From positions 62,001-126,000 of the forward strand of contig JALLLS010000075.1 of the NCBI GenBank assembly GCA_025094145.1: a stretch of 64,000 nucleotides of DNA. Reading direction: 5' to 3'. Both the position numbers and the translations under genes were made by a program. Source of the stretch: Spinellus fusiger. Taxonomy: Eukaryota > Mucoromycota > Mucoromycetes > Mucorales > Phycomycetaceae. Below the pieces are notes generated by a model. That model saw nothing but the letters and a program-made list of their open reading frames with translations, was not told the DNA's origin and made no database searches. This document shows, in pieces, positions 11,452 through 26,310 of the stretch (position 1 is its first letter; each line of letters opens with the position of its first letter).

Positions 11452-13006
11452 ATGCAGGGATTAACAAAAGCAGTGAGTCGCCTACCTCACCAACTCCTGT
11501 CGAAAAAGACCGATGGTAAGGAACACACCAGACCACACACTGACAAGGACAGTCACCAAGGACGCACAGTACACTGCACTTGAGAGCAGCTTCAACAGCA
11601 CAATGAAGCTAGTGGAAAGACTAGAGAAGGAGGCGAGAGTGTTCAGAGACAGCATTTCCTGTGAGTTTATAAAAGAGTGGCCGTTTGACTGGACACTCAA
11701 CATAGTCTGCATGGTGTAGCCCTGCTGTTGCATCAGTCTCACATGGCAGCGTTGATGGCGGTTATCTACAGTGCAATGATGGGCATGGAGGTGCTCGAGG
11801 GAGCAGTGCAGAGACGGTTCCAGCAGACGCCTGCTGCTGCCTCACAGTCTGTTCATGACGCAGAGGCTGCCATGGCGTACTGTAGAGACGAAATTCTTCC
11901 TGAGCTAGTAAGTTCCATTGATCATGGGTGGGTGCAGGGTTTGTTCACTGGGTGTGTTCTTTTCTTTCCTTCCCTCCTTCTTTCTTTGGGGAATAGGATG
12001 GCATAGATCGTCATGTCATTGGTCCTCTCTTGGAAGTCCAGACTATTCTAAAGAAGATCCAAAAGACCATGGTGAAGCGTGAACACAAGTTGCTGGATTA
12101 TGACCGTCACAGAACCAGTCTCCATAAAATCAAAAGCAAAGAGGAACGTAGCTTCCAAGAGGAGAAGCAGATATTCAAGGTAAACAGCTCTTTGCAGTAA
12201 GGAAATGGAAGAGAGGTGTGTGACTGACAAAGGAGGCACAGCTGGAGGCACAGCTGGAGACAGCCAAGACAGACTATGACTACCTCAATATAATGCTAAA
12301 AGACCAGCTGCCCCACTTTCTGCACCTTAAAGCACAACTCATCCAGCCTGTGTTTCATCACTTTTATCAGCTGCAGTGCAAAGTGTATGGGATGATGTAT
12401 GCCCGCTGTCATGAATTGGTCAATGCCAACCAACAGCACTTTGTCACCCATGCCATGCCTATTGCTGATGGATTTCAGTGGAGAAAGACACAGCGGGATG
12501 TGCGTGGGGAGTATGAAGGCATGGATCTTCTTAAAGCAGGGGGGAAGGCATGGCTCAGTGGTGAGTGAAGGATTCTACTGCAAGTGGCCTTATCTCTCTC
12601 TCTCTCTATAGTGTCTGGAGGGAATAACAATTCTAAACTGACCTTGCAAGAGAGGGCTTCTATCAAGCAGCAGGAACAGTCCAAGGAGACAAGGGAGCAG
12701 GATCTTTTATCCTTTCCTACAGGCACTGCTGCTGCTGTTGCTGCTACAATCACTGCTGCTGCCCCTCCTCCCTATGCTGCTAGTAGTACTTCTTCACATC
12801 TTCTTTCAAGACCTTCTCCTCCTCCTCCTGTTTCAACAGCAGCCTATGCAGTGGCTCTTTATGACTACAATGCACAGGCTGAGGGGGATCTTTCTTTTAA
12901 AAAGGGAGATAGCATTGAGATTGTTGCTCGTACTGCAGATACCAATGACTGGTGGACAGGACGACTCCATGGCATTGTGGGTGTATTTCCTGGTAATGCA
13001 TTATAA
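11452..13006 (+). CDS. RVS167: Amphiphysin/RVS167-like BAR-SH3 protein
   Basis: Six exons: 11452-11515, 11553-11660, 11720-11907, 11997-12179, 12233-12560, 12612-13006, encoding 421 aa. Residues about 1-250 form the BAR domain, a membrane-bending dimer of long helices ([68 protein letters not shown]). A Ala/Pro/Ser-rich linker is followed by an SH3 domain at about residues 368-421 ([33 protein letters not shown]). Family members act with actin at endocytic sites. The 37-nt first intron is chosen because the acceptor at 11552 is the one that restores the BAR frame (giving VTKDAQ). The gene converges with the kinase gene at 13.9 kb. Confidence 0.94.
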
Positions 13007-13136
13007 ATATAAATATAAAAAAGACATCTGTGCCTGTTACTGATCCAGAGTGTCTAGGCAATTATACAGCAGAAGCTTAATAAAAATCCACCCTTACACT
13101 CAATAAAAGGGATGTCTTTTTATTTATTGATTGATT

Positions 13137-13525
13137 CTATCTATACACAATAGATAATATATAATAGACAATATATAATATATAATAGACAATAGATAAT
13201 ATATAATAGACAATAGATAATATATAATAGACACTGGACAATATATAATAGACACTGGACAATATATAATAGACACTGGACAATATATAATAGACACTGG
13301 ACAATATATAATAGACAATACACAATATATAATAGACACTGGACAATATATAATAGACAATACACAATATATAATAGACACTGGACAATATATAATAGAC
13401 ACTGGACAATATATAATAGACACTGGACAATATATAATAGACACTGGACAATATATAATACACAATACACAATATATAATAGACACTGGACAATACACAA
13501 TACACAATACACAATACACAATAGA
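13137..13525. repeat. AT-rich minisatellite, about 21-bp units
   Basis: About 390 bp of tandem units built on AATATATAATAGACACTGG, with shorter variants (ATAATAGACAAT and CACAATA), between the 3' ends of RVS167 and the kinase gene. It gives open frames in several registers (repeats of IVYYILSSV type), but these are by-products of a repeat length divisible by three and not genes. Confidence 0.95.
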
Positions 13526-13916
13526 GAGTTTGAATCAGGTTTATTGATGATATTAAATATAGGTAGGCTGAGCAGAAGACTGGGACTGGCTTTTTCTAGC
13601 TAACAAAAAAAAAAGAAAAGAAAAATGCCACTGTCTGTTTCCTAATGGCTTTGAATAGGAAAATAGCCTCTTTTGTTGATAAAAAAGTGTGTTGTTCTTT
13701 TTTCATGTTTTCCAAACAAAAAGAAAGAGACTTGGTGAAGTGTATATGTGGGTGTGTTGGATGGAATTGGGATGGAGGGAGGGAGGGGGAGAAAATAAAC
13801 AAAAAAATAAACAAAAAAAAGGAAAAAAAAAGGAAAAGGAAAAGCACTTGTTCTTCTTTGTGGTGTTCTTTGTGGTGTTCTTTCAATATTTCCTTCAGTG
13901 TTCTTTTAGTGTTCTT

Positions 13917-15864
13917 TTAGTGAGCAGGCAGGACTTGATTTACAAAACGAGCAAACTCAGTGGATGAAGCACATCGTAGCAGATTGCTCTGGACATGAGC
14001 ATCAATTTCCTAATGCAGCATACAGTATAAGCAACAGATCCACTGTCTAATGCATTGCTATATGTTTCTTACCTGAAGCACATCTTTGGCAATGGGGCGG
14101 GTACGAGGATTCTCATCGAGTAACCAGGCAACCAATCCACGCATGTACATGGTGGGATAGCTGTAAGTAAATGTAGGACTGGGCTCACTCAGAATGGTGG
14201 CAAATAGCTCCACTTCATCCTTCAGCAGGTAGTGGGGAGGAACACGGTCCATCATTTCAATCACAGTAATACCAAGAGACCACATGTCGATCTTCTCGTC
14301 ATAATACTGCTCTCGAATGACTTCAGGTGCCATCCACTTGCTAGTTCCAAGACGATCACGGTTGCGTCGACTGGAGCGAGTGGCCAAACCAAAGTCAGCT
14401 GTCATGGAGAAAAGAGCAGAAAAGAGCAGAAAAGAGAGCAGGTGTGTGTGTGTGTAGGTGTGTGTGTAGGTGTAGGTTAGCTTCTATAGCAGTCCATCGT
14501 CCACCGTCTTATCCATCATCTGCACTCACCTAGCTTCACTTCTCCATTCCAGCCGACAAGGATGTTCTCACATTTAATGTCGCGGTGGATAAACCCCTTG
14601 GTGTGCAGATACACTAGACCCTTCAGGGCCTCGCAGGTGATCATCACCGTAAACTCTTCGGGAATGCCTCGCTGACACAGAATAGCAAACACAGCCGAGC
14701 GTTGTAGGTCCATGCACATCCATACATCGTCTCTCCAAAGGGTGACTTCGCGGAGACGGATCAAGTTCGGGTGTCCCGTGGACATGATGCGGAGTTCACG
14801 CACTAATGCAGCCTTGTACTCACGGTCGGGATCCAGGCGGCATCGTTTGATAGCAAGATAGACATTCTTCTTGTAACGATGGGTGGCACGCACAACTGAG
14901 CCATTGACACTGCAGCCAATGAAATGAAGTTTACACACTTTTTTTAGTCAACCAGTAGTGGATATTTTCTCTTATTTCTTTTTTGGCAATAGGAAAAGAA
15001 AAAAAAAACACACACAACTACACACACAACTTACCCTGTGCCTACTTCTTTAAATCCTCCATATTTATTACGTGGATCGAGTGATGAGACGGGGATTTTA
15101 GGTACCGCCTTTCGAATGCTTCGTTCAAATGCGTTCTCTGGTCGTACAAACGGAGGCAATTGCGGAATCTCTGAGCGAGGTCCGGCTGTTATCCATGGTC
15201 GCTTGGAGATGTTCTTTGTGGGATTGTCTGTCCTCAGCACATACGCCTTGGCCTGAGAAATGGGTTCTGGCTTGAGAAAACAGTCACTTCCTAGGATATT
15301 GGGGATCTCATAGCAACCAGGGGATCGCCATACCTAATGAAGACATGAATATAGATTCAGAGAGAGAGAGAGAGAAATATAAAAAAAATGAAAAAATGAA
15401 AATATGAAAATATGAGGGGGGAAAAGGCTTACTTTAAGGTTAGCTGTGTGGAGGGCGGCTACTTTTGTATTGAGAAAAGAGGATTTGGCAAGACAGCCTG
15501 TGGATCGTCGTTTGAGTCTCATATCCACGGTTAATAGATCACAGGTGCGTGCTGCCATTTGATTATCAGCAGTGGTGGAGGATTTGGATTTTCGCAGGTT
15601 GCCTAGGGAACTGCGCTTTGTAAAAGCACCTGTGGCTCTCTAAAAATAAATATATATAAAATATATATAAAATATATAAATATATAAATTTTAGAGACAA
15701 AGGGTGGCCTGGTGGTGGGTGGTGGACCAGGAATAAAAAGGGGGAGGGGGACGACTTACAAGTCTCCCATCTTTAATAGAGGCAAAGGTGTCTTTGCCGT
15801 GCTGAGAGAGTGTTGTAGTGTTGGTTTTGGTGGTGGTATTGTGAGATATTCTGCGTTGGAGCAT
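13917..15864 (-). CDS. STE20/PAK-like Ser/Thr protein kinase
   Basis: Six exons: 15760-15864, 15433-15639, 15035-15333, 14530-14909, 14073-14398, 13917-14009, 469 aa. The kinase domain fills the C-terminal 280 residues: Gly loop GTGVNGSVV, ATP lysine in YLAIKRC, alpha-C Glu in LVRELRI, catalytic loop [16 protein letters not shown], activation segment [11 protein letters not shown], then [13 protein letters not shown]. These resemble PAK-group kinases. The N-terminal 190 residues are basic and Ser/Thr-rich. I see no CRIB motif, so Cdc42/Rac binding is not supported. All catalytic residues are present, and it should be active. The ATG at 15864 opens a 35-codon first exon with a good donor; an earlier start is not visible. 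Confidence 0.9.
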
Positions 15865-18593
<2,729 letters not shown>

Positions 18594-18757
18594 GGAATAT
18601 ATATATATATATTTGTGTGTATGTGTGTGTATGTGTGTGTATGTGTGTGTATGTGCTTTAATATTCTTTCTGTTCTTCATTTATAGTTATGTCTTGACTG
18701 TATTTTAAATTATTTTGTTTTGTTTCATTTTAATAAGCTCAACTGCAAAACACATGT

Positions 18758-21462
18758 TTATTCTTTCCATTCTGAAGTATCTCTTGAGAGTGCTTTGAGT
18801 TGTCGTTCATTGTCGGCTGCTGCTTGGAGGCTGCGTCTCATGGCAGGTCCTTTAAGTTTCTTCTCTAGTCGGTGGTAGCTGCTGGTGGGTGGGTTTCGTA
18901 CATTGATCAGGGCAGTGTGTTTGGGTTTCTTGCTGGGTCTGGCAAGGGGCAACATGCGTTGGCCTGTTTGCTGCATAACATCACTTTCAATCTCCTGCCA
19001 GAGATGAGGTGTACGTGCTGTAGTAGTGACGGGTGTAGGTGTTGCAGAAGCAGAAGCAGAAGCAGAGGTAGAAGCATAGAAAGGATCTTTCAGTGGCTCT
19101 CCAATAGCATTTCGTGGTATAATTGTTCCATGAAACGGACAAGTGACAAGATCACGACGAGGGCATAGCTTTCCACTATGAAGAGGAGCATTGCAGGCCT
19201 GATGTAGGATAGGTGCAGTGGAAGAGTGGTTAACTAATAGAAAGAACACATTGTCTTTCTTCTTCTTACTCTTATTGTCTCGGGTGTCTTATGTTTATAA
19301 AAGACATGTCTCTTTTTAAGATTCTGCAATAGATGGTCCGGTATTTCGTTTGTGCCTTGACCAATCCCCATAAAGGAGTGGGATTTCTCTAAACAATACA
19401 AGGATAAACATTTACTAGTGTTACTCAACCTACCAAGACCACTTGTATTGAATTCAATATGTGTTTTATCCCAATAATAAAGATCATCTCCCCACTAGCA
19501 GTACTATTGATTTAGTCTTTTTCTCATTCTATTAGTAAACAAGCCAGCCCACCTCAACAATAGGTGCTCTGGCCAATAGCTCTATATAAAATGAATAAAA
19601 TAGCCTTGTAAGTTGGATACCACATGCATTTACCTTTTCTTTCTAGATCCTCCTCTTCACTATAAGAGAAAGATAAGTCAACAAGATAGAAGAGGATACT
19701 GATTTACTCTTCTTTTGGTTCTTGTCTCTGTGGGAGTGGTATGGTATGGATTCCTCTATAAGTAACATCTTCTATCATCCTTGGTTCATAGGACAGAGGG
19801 AAGATACGCTGAGAAGGTGGTAATAATGTGCTGCCTATAGACAATGCTGCATCTGTAGTCTTTTCCAGGGCAATTTCTGGCACCTGTACTTGTTCGAACA
19901 ACTCGTTTTCGAATTCATTCTCTACTTCTTGGGATTCATCTTTCACTTCTTGGTGTGGTACTTTTATTTGAACACCAAGCATGTGTGATTTCCTCGAAAC
20001 ATCCTCCATTTCCATCTTTATATCAATTAGACGCTTCAATAGGTCTTCTTTTTCTCTTTTGTTCTGTTATGCATCATCAGTCTATCTATCATTGTATCTC
20101 TTTCTAATGGCTCAACCTACACTAGTATCCAATGAACTTAGTCTACTCATCCAACGATTTACTTGCTGTTTGTGTCTTTTCTCCAGTGATTTATGTGAAT
20201 CTCGTAGCTGTTCATACAATACATTATTCTCGGGTGTTTCTTTCACATCTTCCATCATTGATTCTTCTGACATGTCAATAGTGATTCTGTATCGATTGGA
20301 TCCCAAGCCATGAGATTGTACACTCTAGAATGCACATGTGAGCTACACTGCAACAGGTAGTTTTATGCGTGTATAATGACCTGACTATAAGACTCTTCAG
20401 GCCTTTTATCTGATTGAACATCTCCTCTCAACAGAGCATCAAACACGGCTGTATCCTCTTGAGTGATCTTTGGAACAAGAAGAAAGAAACATGTTTGCAT
20501 GCTTTTGATGTTTTCTTGAATCCCACTCAAATGCTCCTCAATGTCTTTTTTGAGCAATACCATGCGACGCTCCTGGATCACCTTTTTTCTTGCCTAGTCT
20601 ATAGGGTGAATATAGATATAAGAGGGAAAATCCTCATACTAGCATGACCTACATTTTCTTCAGCACGGTCTCTATTCTGTAAGTGAATGGAAGGTAAAGA
20701 GCCTCCCGTATCAGGATCAAGGAATCCATGATGAACTAAATAGTCATAGCCAATATCAATAGGCCTTAATGTATTTCCATGGCTCTTTTGCCAATTTTTG
20801 ACAAGAGCAATGGCATATTTCCCAACTTCAATAGCCACTTGTTGAGGAGGAGGCAGGGTGTGTTGCTGGATTCCCACTGTCAATTGAAGGAACATTGGAA
20901 ACTCCTTTGTCAATAAGAGGCGAAAGTGGTGGGATCGCTGAAAGAGGATTTCAATCAATTGTAGACACGAGTAGCGTATCTAATACAATAACACATGTTT
21001 GTCTGTCAATAAAGCCTTTTCTATAGACGGTGTTGATAAGGAAGTCTTTATTATCAAAAAAAAAAAGTCATTTCTATACTGCAAGGATACGTTATAGAAA
21101 CACCAACCGATAGTGAGATACTGATAGCTATAGACCACTAGCTATAGACCCATAGGCAGACAGCAGAAAAAGAAAAAAAACACTTTCTTTACTACTTACT
21201 TGGGATTGTTTCTTTTGGCACTGGGATAGAATAACAGTAAAGGCTATCTCTACATTCTCATGGGACCTCTTGCATAACCCTTTGATAAACTAAGTACAAG
21301 GACTCATGAGCTACAGTGACTCTTTCTTCTTCTTTCTTCTTTCTTCTTCCTTCTTCCTTCTCTTTTAAACTGCACCTTTGTAGCGCTAACATCCAACAAC
21401 CACTCTCCTGTCTCTGTCACTTGTCGAATACTGCTTTCAAGGGCTTCTGTGTCTCTTGTCAT
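18758..21462 (-). CDS. UVSSA: UV-stimulated scaffold protein A homolog
   Basis: Eleven exons: 21376-21462, 21200-21289, 20653-20979, 20381-20593, 20121-20324, 19708-20063, 19634-19659, 19553-19581, 19434-19494, 19270-19388, 18758-19198, 650 aa. UVSSA acts in transcription-coupled nucleotide excision repair with stalled RNA polymerase II and TFIIH. The N-terminal VHS-like region is recognisable (LIEILFQRSHHFRLLLTKEF, LQLTVGIQQ). After it come SHGLGSNRYRITID and the conserved WGDDLYYWDK. The C-terminal zinc finger reads ACNAPLHSGKLCPRRDLVTC then PFHGTIIPR (three Cys and one His). A final basic region contains RMLPLARPSKKPK. Exons 7 and 8 are only 26 and 29 nt but keep phase. The gene converges with RAB11 (164 bp) and diverges from alpha-actinin. 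Confidence 0.92.
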
Positions 21463-22151
21463 GAAAAAGAATACTTTTTTCCACTGATCCAATCAACTGT
21501 CAAGAAAAGAATGCCTTGTCCCAGTCACACACATCTACTCACACATTCACACTACAGCTTCCTTGCATAAAGTACCTCACTCTCCATGCCTTATGGACCC
21601 ATCACTGAAAAAGGAAATAATTGTGCCTCGCTCTAAACTCTATCCAATTGTGCCTTGTCCTTTCTTCTATAATGCTGTTGTCATGGCAAAATAATATACC
21701 AAGACCTCACCACAAGAAGGGTTGTTATGACATTTGCTTTATATAGAAATAATGTAGAGCAGTGCTAATCCTCCTGCTCCTTTTCATTCAAACTCAGTTT
21801 ATAAGCATTTTAGCATAAAGAAATGAATGCCTTTCTATCCTTTCGCCTTTGTCACGTGTAAAACTCCAAGGTAACTTGTCCATACACACTGTGTTTGTTT
21901 GAAAGTCATCCTTCTTATATGAAATGGTGATAGAGAACAGGAGTAGAAAAGAAAGAAAGAAAGAAAGAAAAAGAAAACACGTAGCCAACAGATAGACACT
22001 CTCTTTTCTTGTATTAATAACAGCAGCTACCTGGTAACGTAATGGCAATATAGAAAGAGAGTCATTCATTCCGTCTACTTGTCACTCAGTTACTTACTCA
22101 TGAATAAACATTGTTCTTTTATATATGTATATATAACATTTGGAATAGACA

Positions 22152-24826
22152 ATGGACAAAGCATGGGAAGCTATTCAGCAGAAAAGTAGGTGAGAAAGAG
22201 GGTTGAAATGGAATCAATAACTAAAAAAAAAATCCATATTCTGCTGCTCTTGTTAGCCTTTACCAAATGGTATGAAGTGCTGTGTGCTTTTATATTACAG
22301 CATCAATGGATCAAGGGGGCGTATTTATATGTCTATGTATAGGGTCAATATCAAGTTGGATATTAAAGATATACCCCACATTCGTGATCTATGTAATGAA
22401 CTGGCTCTAGGCGTACGATTGATTCAGTTATTGGTATATAATGATATTGATATTGATATTTAAAGAGTGTATGGATCCAGCTCATCCTATGTATGCATTG
22501 AATAGGAAATAATAAGCAACACACCTATTGTGCGTTACAACAAAAACCCACGGATGAGAATTCAATGTGTTGAAAATGTCAATATGGCCCTTGAGTTTAT
22601 TCAGCAACGTGGAGTGGCACTCACTAACATTGGTGCTGAAGGTAGATGTCATTTGGAATGTACTATAAATATGCATATAACTCATATAGGCTTCTTTAAT
22701 GACAGATATTGTGGATAAGAATCTAAAGTTGGTACTTGGCATGTTATGGACTATTATTCTACGATTCACTATTGCTGATATCAAGTAAGTTACTATCAGT
22801 GAACACATCAATCCCTATTCACACTCCATTATTATTATAACTATAACTATTATTAAACGCTAGTCAAGAAGGAAAGAATGCAAAGGAAGGTCTTTTGCTT
22901 TGGTGTCAGCGTAAAACAGCGCCTTACAAAGAAGTGAATGTTCGTGATTTCACCTACAGTTGGACAGATGGCTTGGCTTTGTAAGTAACATGGAAATACA
23001 CAAGGGCTTACTGTTTAGTTGTGCATTAATCCATCGCCATCGTCCTGATTTGTTGGATTTCTATTCCTTGGATCCTGTAAGTAGACTTATTAAGAGGGAG
23101 GGAGGGTGGGGAAATTCTAAAAGGTATCCATAGAATGATCGTCATGGTAATACTGCATTGGCCTTTGATATTGCTGAAACCCATCTTGGCATTCCAGTAA
23201 GTTGTGTTTATTTAGTATGTTTATTGGTGTTTATTGGTGTTATATACAGAAACTGCTGGATGTTGAAGATGTTTGTGATATCTCCAAGCCTGATGAGCGA
23301 TCTGTTATGACTTATGTTGCAGAGTATTTCCATGCATTCTCTGCTCTTGGTAAGTGGAAAATGAGCTGAAGAGAGAAGGAACTATCTCATAGTAGTGTTA
23401 CATTAGACAAAGTGGAAACAGCGGGAAGACGCATTGCCAAATTTGCTGAAGTGATGTCTTCTCTGTGGCAAATGCAACACGCCTATGAACAACGTGTGCT
23501 TGCTGTAAGACATTCTACATTTTAACTCTGTTAATCAATGACATGGTTGTAGTTGATGGACGCTGTAGACAATGCCCAGCAACAGTGGAAGATGACTGCC
23601 CTGAATGATAGCTATGCTGATATGAAGCAATTGGGGGTTGATTTCAACAACTACAAAAATACATTGAAGCGGGAATGGGTATCAGAGAAGCGTGATATTG
23701 ACTTTCTTCTGGGAAACATACAAACAAAGCTCAAGACATACAATCTTAAGCCCTATTATCCTCCTGAGGGCCTGACATTAAGAGTAAAACAGCATAATAT
23801 CCATAGAGTGCTCAATATTATTCTATAGGATCTAGACAATGTTTGGCATGGATTGTTGAAAGAAGAAGCCTCATTTCATCAAAGTATTAACAGCAGAATT
23901 AGAAGGTAGGACTATCCTTTAACAAATGACACGGATCCTAAAGCACACTCGCCGTATTAGAATCAAAGAGAATCTTCGTAAAGCCTATGCCAATGCTGCA
24001 AATGAATTTCAAAAGCAACTTGATATTATCTCCAATGAATTAGCGTCACTGGATGGTGACTTGAATGTAGGTTTACAAGCAACAGACCTCTTTAATGGTA
24101 TTTATATGTTGATTTCTCTAGCATCAATTGGGTCGTTTGGAATCCACCAAGCGCAAAATGGACCCTATACATAAGAACCTACACACGATCGAACTGTTAG
24201 ATCAAGAATGTAGTCATGCAAATACAGAAGAGAACGATTACACTGTTTATTCTATAGAAGACTTGACTTTTGGACTTGGGTTAGTGCAGCAAGCAATACA
24301 AAAGAAGAATGCCTTTATACAGAATCAAGTAAGTTTATCTTTATTATTAGTATTACTCGGATAGAATCTCTTACTAGTGTCTTAGATTGTATCACGGAAC
24401 ATGACAAACCTGACACCTGCACAATTGGAAGAATTTGAACAAGCCTTCCGACACTTTGATAATGATGCTAGTAATACCCTATCAGCAGCAGAATTCAATG
24501 CTGCTCTAGCCAGTCTGGGAATATTCTTTGAGGATCCAGAATTTGAATCACTTTTTGATAATGTTTCTGAAGGACGAGAGGAAGCTACTTTTGAGCAATT
24601 TATCCGCTTCATGGTATCTGTGACAGAAGATAAATCTACACCTGAGCAGCTCCATGACTCTTTCCGGACTATTTCTGGAGAGAAACCTTACATTACCGAA
24701 TTAGATCTAAAGATGTGCCTTGTGCCAATGCCTGTGATTGATTATCTTAAACATACTATGCCATCAAGTCGTGAAGAGACCGATGCTATGGACTATAATT
24801 TATATATAATGCAAACATTCAAGTGA
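22152..24826 (+). CDS. AIN1: Alpha-actinin, actin cross-linking protein
   Basis: Fifteen exons, first 22152-22185, second only 13 nt (22257-22269), last 24386-24826, total 616 aa, about the size of fission yeast Ain1. Two calponin-homology domains fill residues about 1-235: KTFTKWVN split across exons 1-3, [75 protein letters not shown] short spectrin-like coiled region ([11 protein letters not shown] to DGDLN) follows. The EF-hand region [20 protein letters not shown] reaches [11 protein letters not shown]. The protein bundles actin, typically in the cytokinetic ring. All 14 junctions keep phase. Intron 2 is taken to 22342, so the protein reads TKWVNIKL. Confidence 0.94.
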
Positions 24827-24932
24827 TAGTGTACAAAACAGCACTAAAATACATTTTTAGTCTATGAATAAAGCATTGTTTTCTATGGTTTATTCATACT
24901 TAGTCTTTGCTATTTAATAGCACTTTTACATA

Positions 24933-26076
24933 TACAGCCCTTGTAATAAGTGACTAAACAAAAAATCAATTTTTTTTTGTTTGAAAAATAAAGGCATATC
25001 TATCAGTCTAAGATGTCTATAATAAAAGGTTCATGGAATAACACAAGATTTTGAACAGTTGTTCTTTAGGTGATTTTTTACATTTTTATTATAAAGATAT
25101 TGCTCAGTACTTTGTAGTAGAGCCTTTATTCTTCATCACAGTGGAGCACCTCTTTGGCATGCTATCCACTAAATTTCCCATAAATTCATTTGAGATCTTC
25201 TCCCATTCACTACACAAGCATTTTTCAAGCTGTTTTGTATTGGTTATGCTTGTTCGAGGCAACTCTATCTTCTCTTCATGATAAGCCCAGACATGCTCAA
25301 TTGGGTTAAGATCTGGACTTTGTGCAGGCCAAAAATCAAAACCTTCAATCATACATCCCTTTTGTTTGTACCATCTACTATATGCTCCTTTGTGGCAAGG
25401 AGCACCGTCTTCTTGGAAGAGAATGGTCTCATTGAGGTCCTCTTTCAATTTTTGAAACTAGGGAAGAAAGTATTTAGTAATTACATTGAAATAATTGTAT
25501 TGATTAACTGATCCCTCCAGGAGTACAAGAGTTTCTACACCTTCACGCCAAAAGCAACCCCAAACCATGTGAGCATTAAAAAACTCCAGTTCATTCATGT
25601 ATCTTATAAATGTCTTATGGCAAATATTTACGCCGGCATCATTCATATTTTTTCAAATGATATGCAATTGTTTGCATGGGTTTTTTGCGAATAGACAAAA
25701 CAATTGCCAGTTTTGAAGTAGATGAAACCTTTTCAGGTTTTCCTGTAAGTATCCCGGGTCGATTTATGCCTTTATTTTTATACAATAGGACAATATTGAC
25801 CACTGTGCTCTTTGGGATGTCAAGATTGTCAGCAATCTCTTGATAAGTAGCATGTCTTTCTCATTGTCCTATGATTTGACCTCTAATAAACATGTCATGC
25901 TCTCTTCTTTTAGTGAGACTATCTTTATGTTCTTGGCTAAGAGTTGGCTGATTTTCATTGCTTGGTGTCATCTTTTGACTAAGTTATAAAAGGAAAGAAA
26001 AAGACCTCTTTTATTTTTGAAGAATAAAAAAATAGAAATTTATCTTTTGTTTAGTCACTTATTACATAGGACTGTA
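24933..26076 (-). mobile_element. Tc1/mariner element 2 with TIRs
   Basis: Inverted ends share AATAAGTGACTAAACAAA, about 10 bp inside a TACAG terminus at 24,933 and its complement ending at 26,076. TA lies at each end. Length is 1,144 bp, shorter than the others, so an internal deletion is likely. The TIR is unrelated to that of element 1. It lies 107 bp past the alpha-actinin stop and 235 bp before the palindrome. Confidence 0.88.
25104..25971 (-). pseudogene. Tc1-like transposase of element 2, decayed
   Basis: The reading starts at an ATG at 25,971 (MTPSNENQPTLSQEHK). A helix-turn-helix follows (TYQEIADNLDIPKSTVVNIV), broken by an in-frame stop near 25,862. The middle part, which should contain the first catalytic Asp, is shortened. 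The C-terminal part is one frame (25,104-25,448) with FQEDGAPCHKG (second Asp) and PAQSPDLNPIEHVWAYHEEK (final Glu). It is inactive. Confidence 0.85.
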
Positions 26077-26310
26077 GTAGGCCTGGTGTGATTATTCAGA
26101 AATTAAGAATGATGCTCGATTGTGGCACTCTATATATGAGGTGGTATTTTAGTGAATAGTCTTATACTCATAGTAGATATTGTCTCTTTTTACACTTTTT
26201 TCTGGTAAAAGTATTCTCTATAGTTGTGGAGACCCGAGTTGCTATAATGTTCATAAGTTTAATCCTATGCTGATAGAAATCAGATATTTTATCACTATTT
26301 TTTTTTGTAA

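Noticed and set aside
13124..13521. Three overlapping minus-strand frames of about 130 codons (repeats of IVYYILSSV)
   Set aside because: They arise from a tandem repeat whose unit is a multiple of three; the residue pattern is pure repeat and open in all frames.
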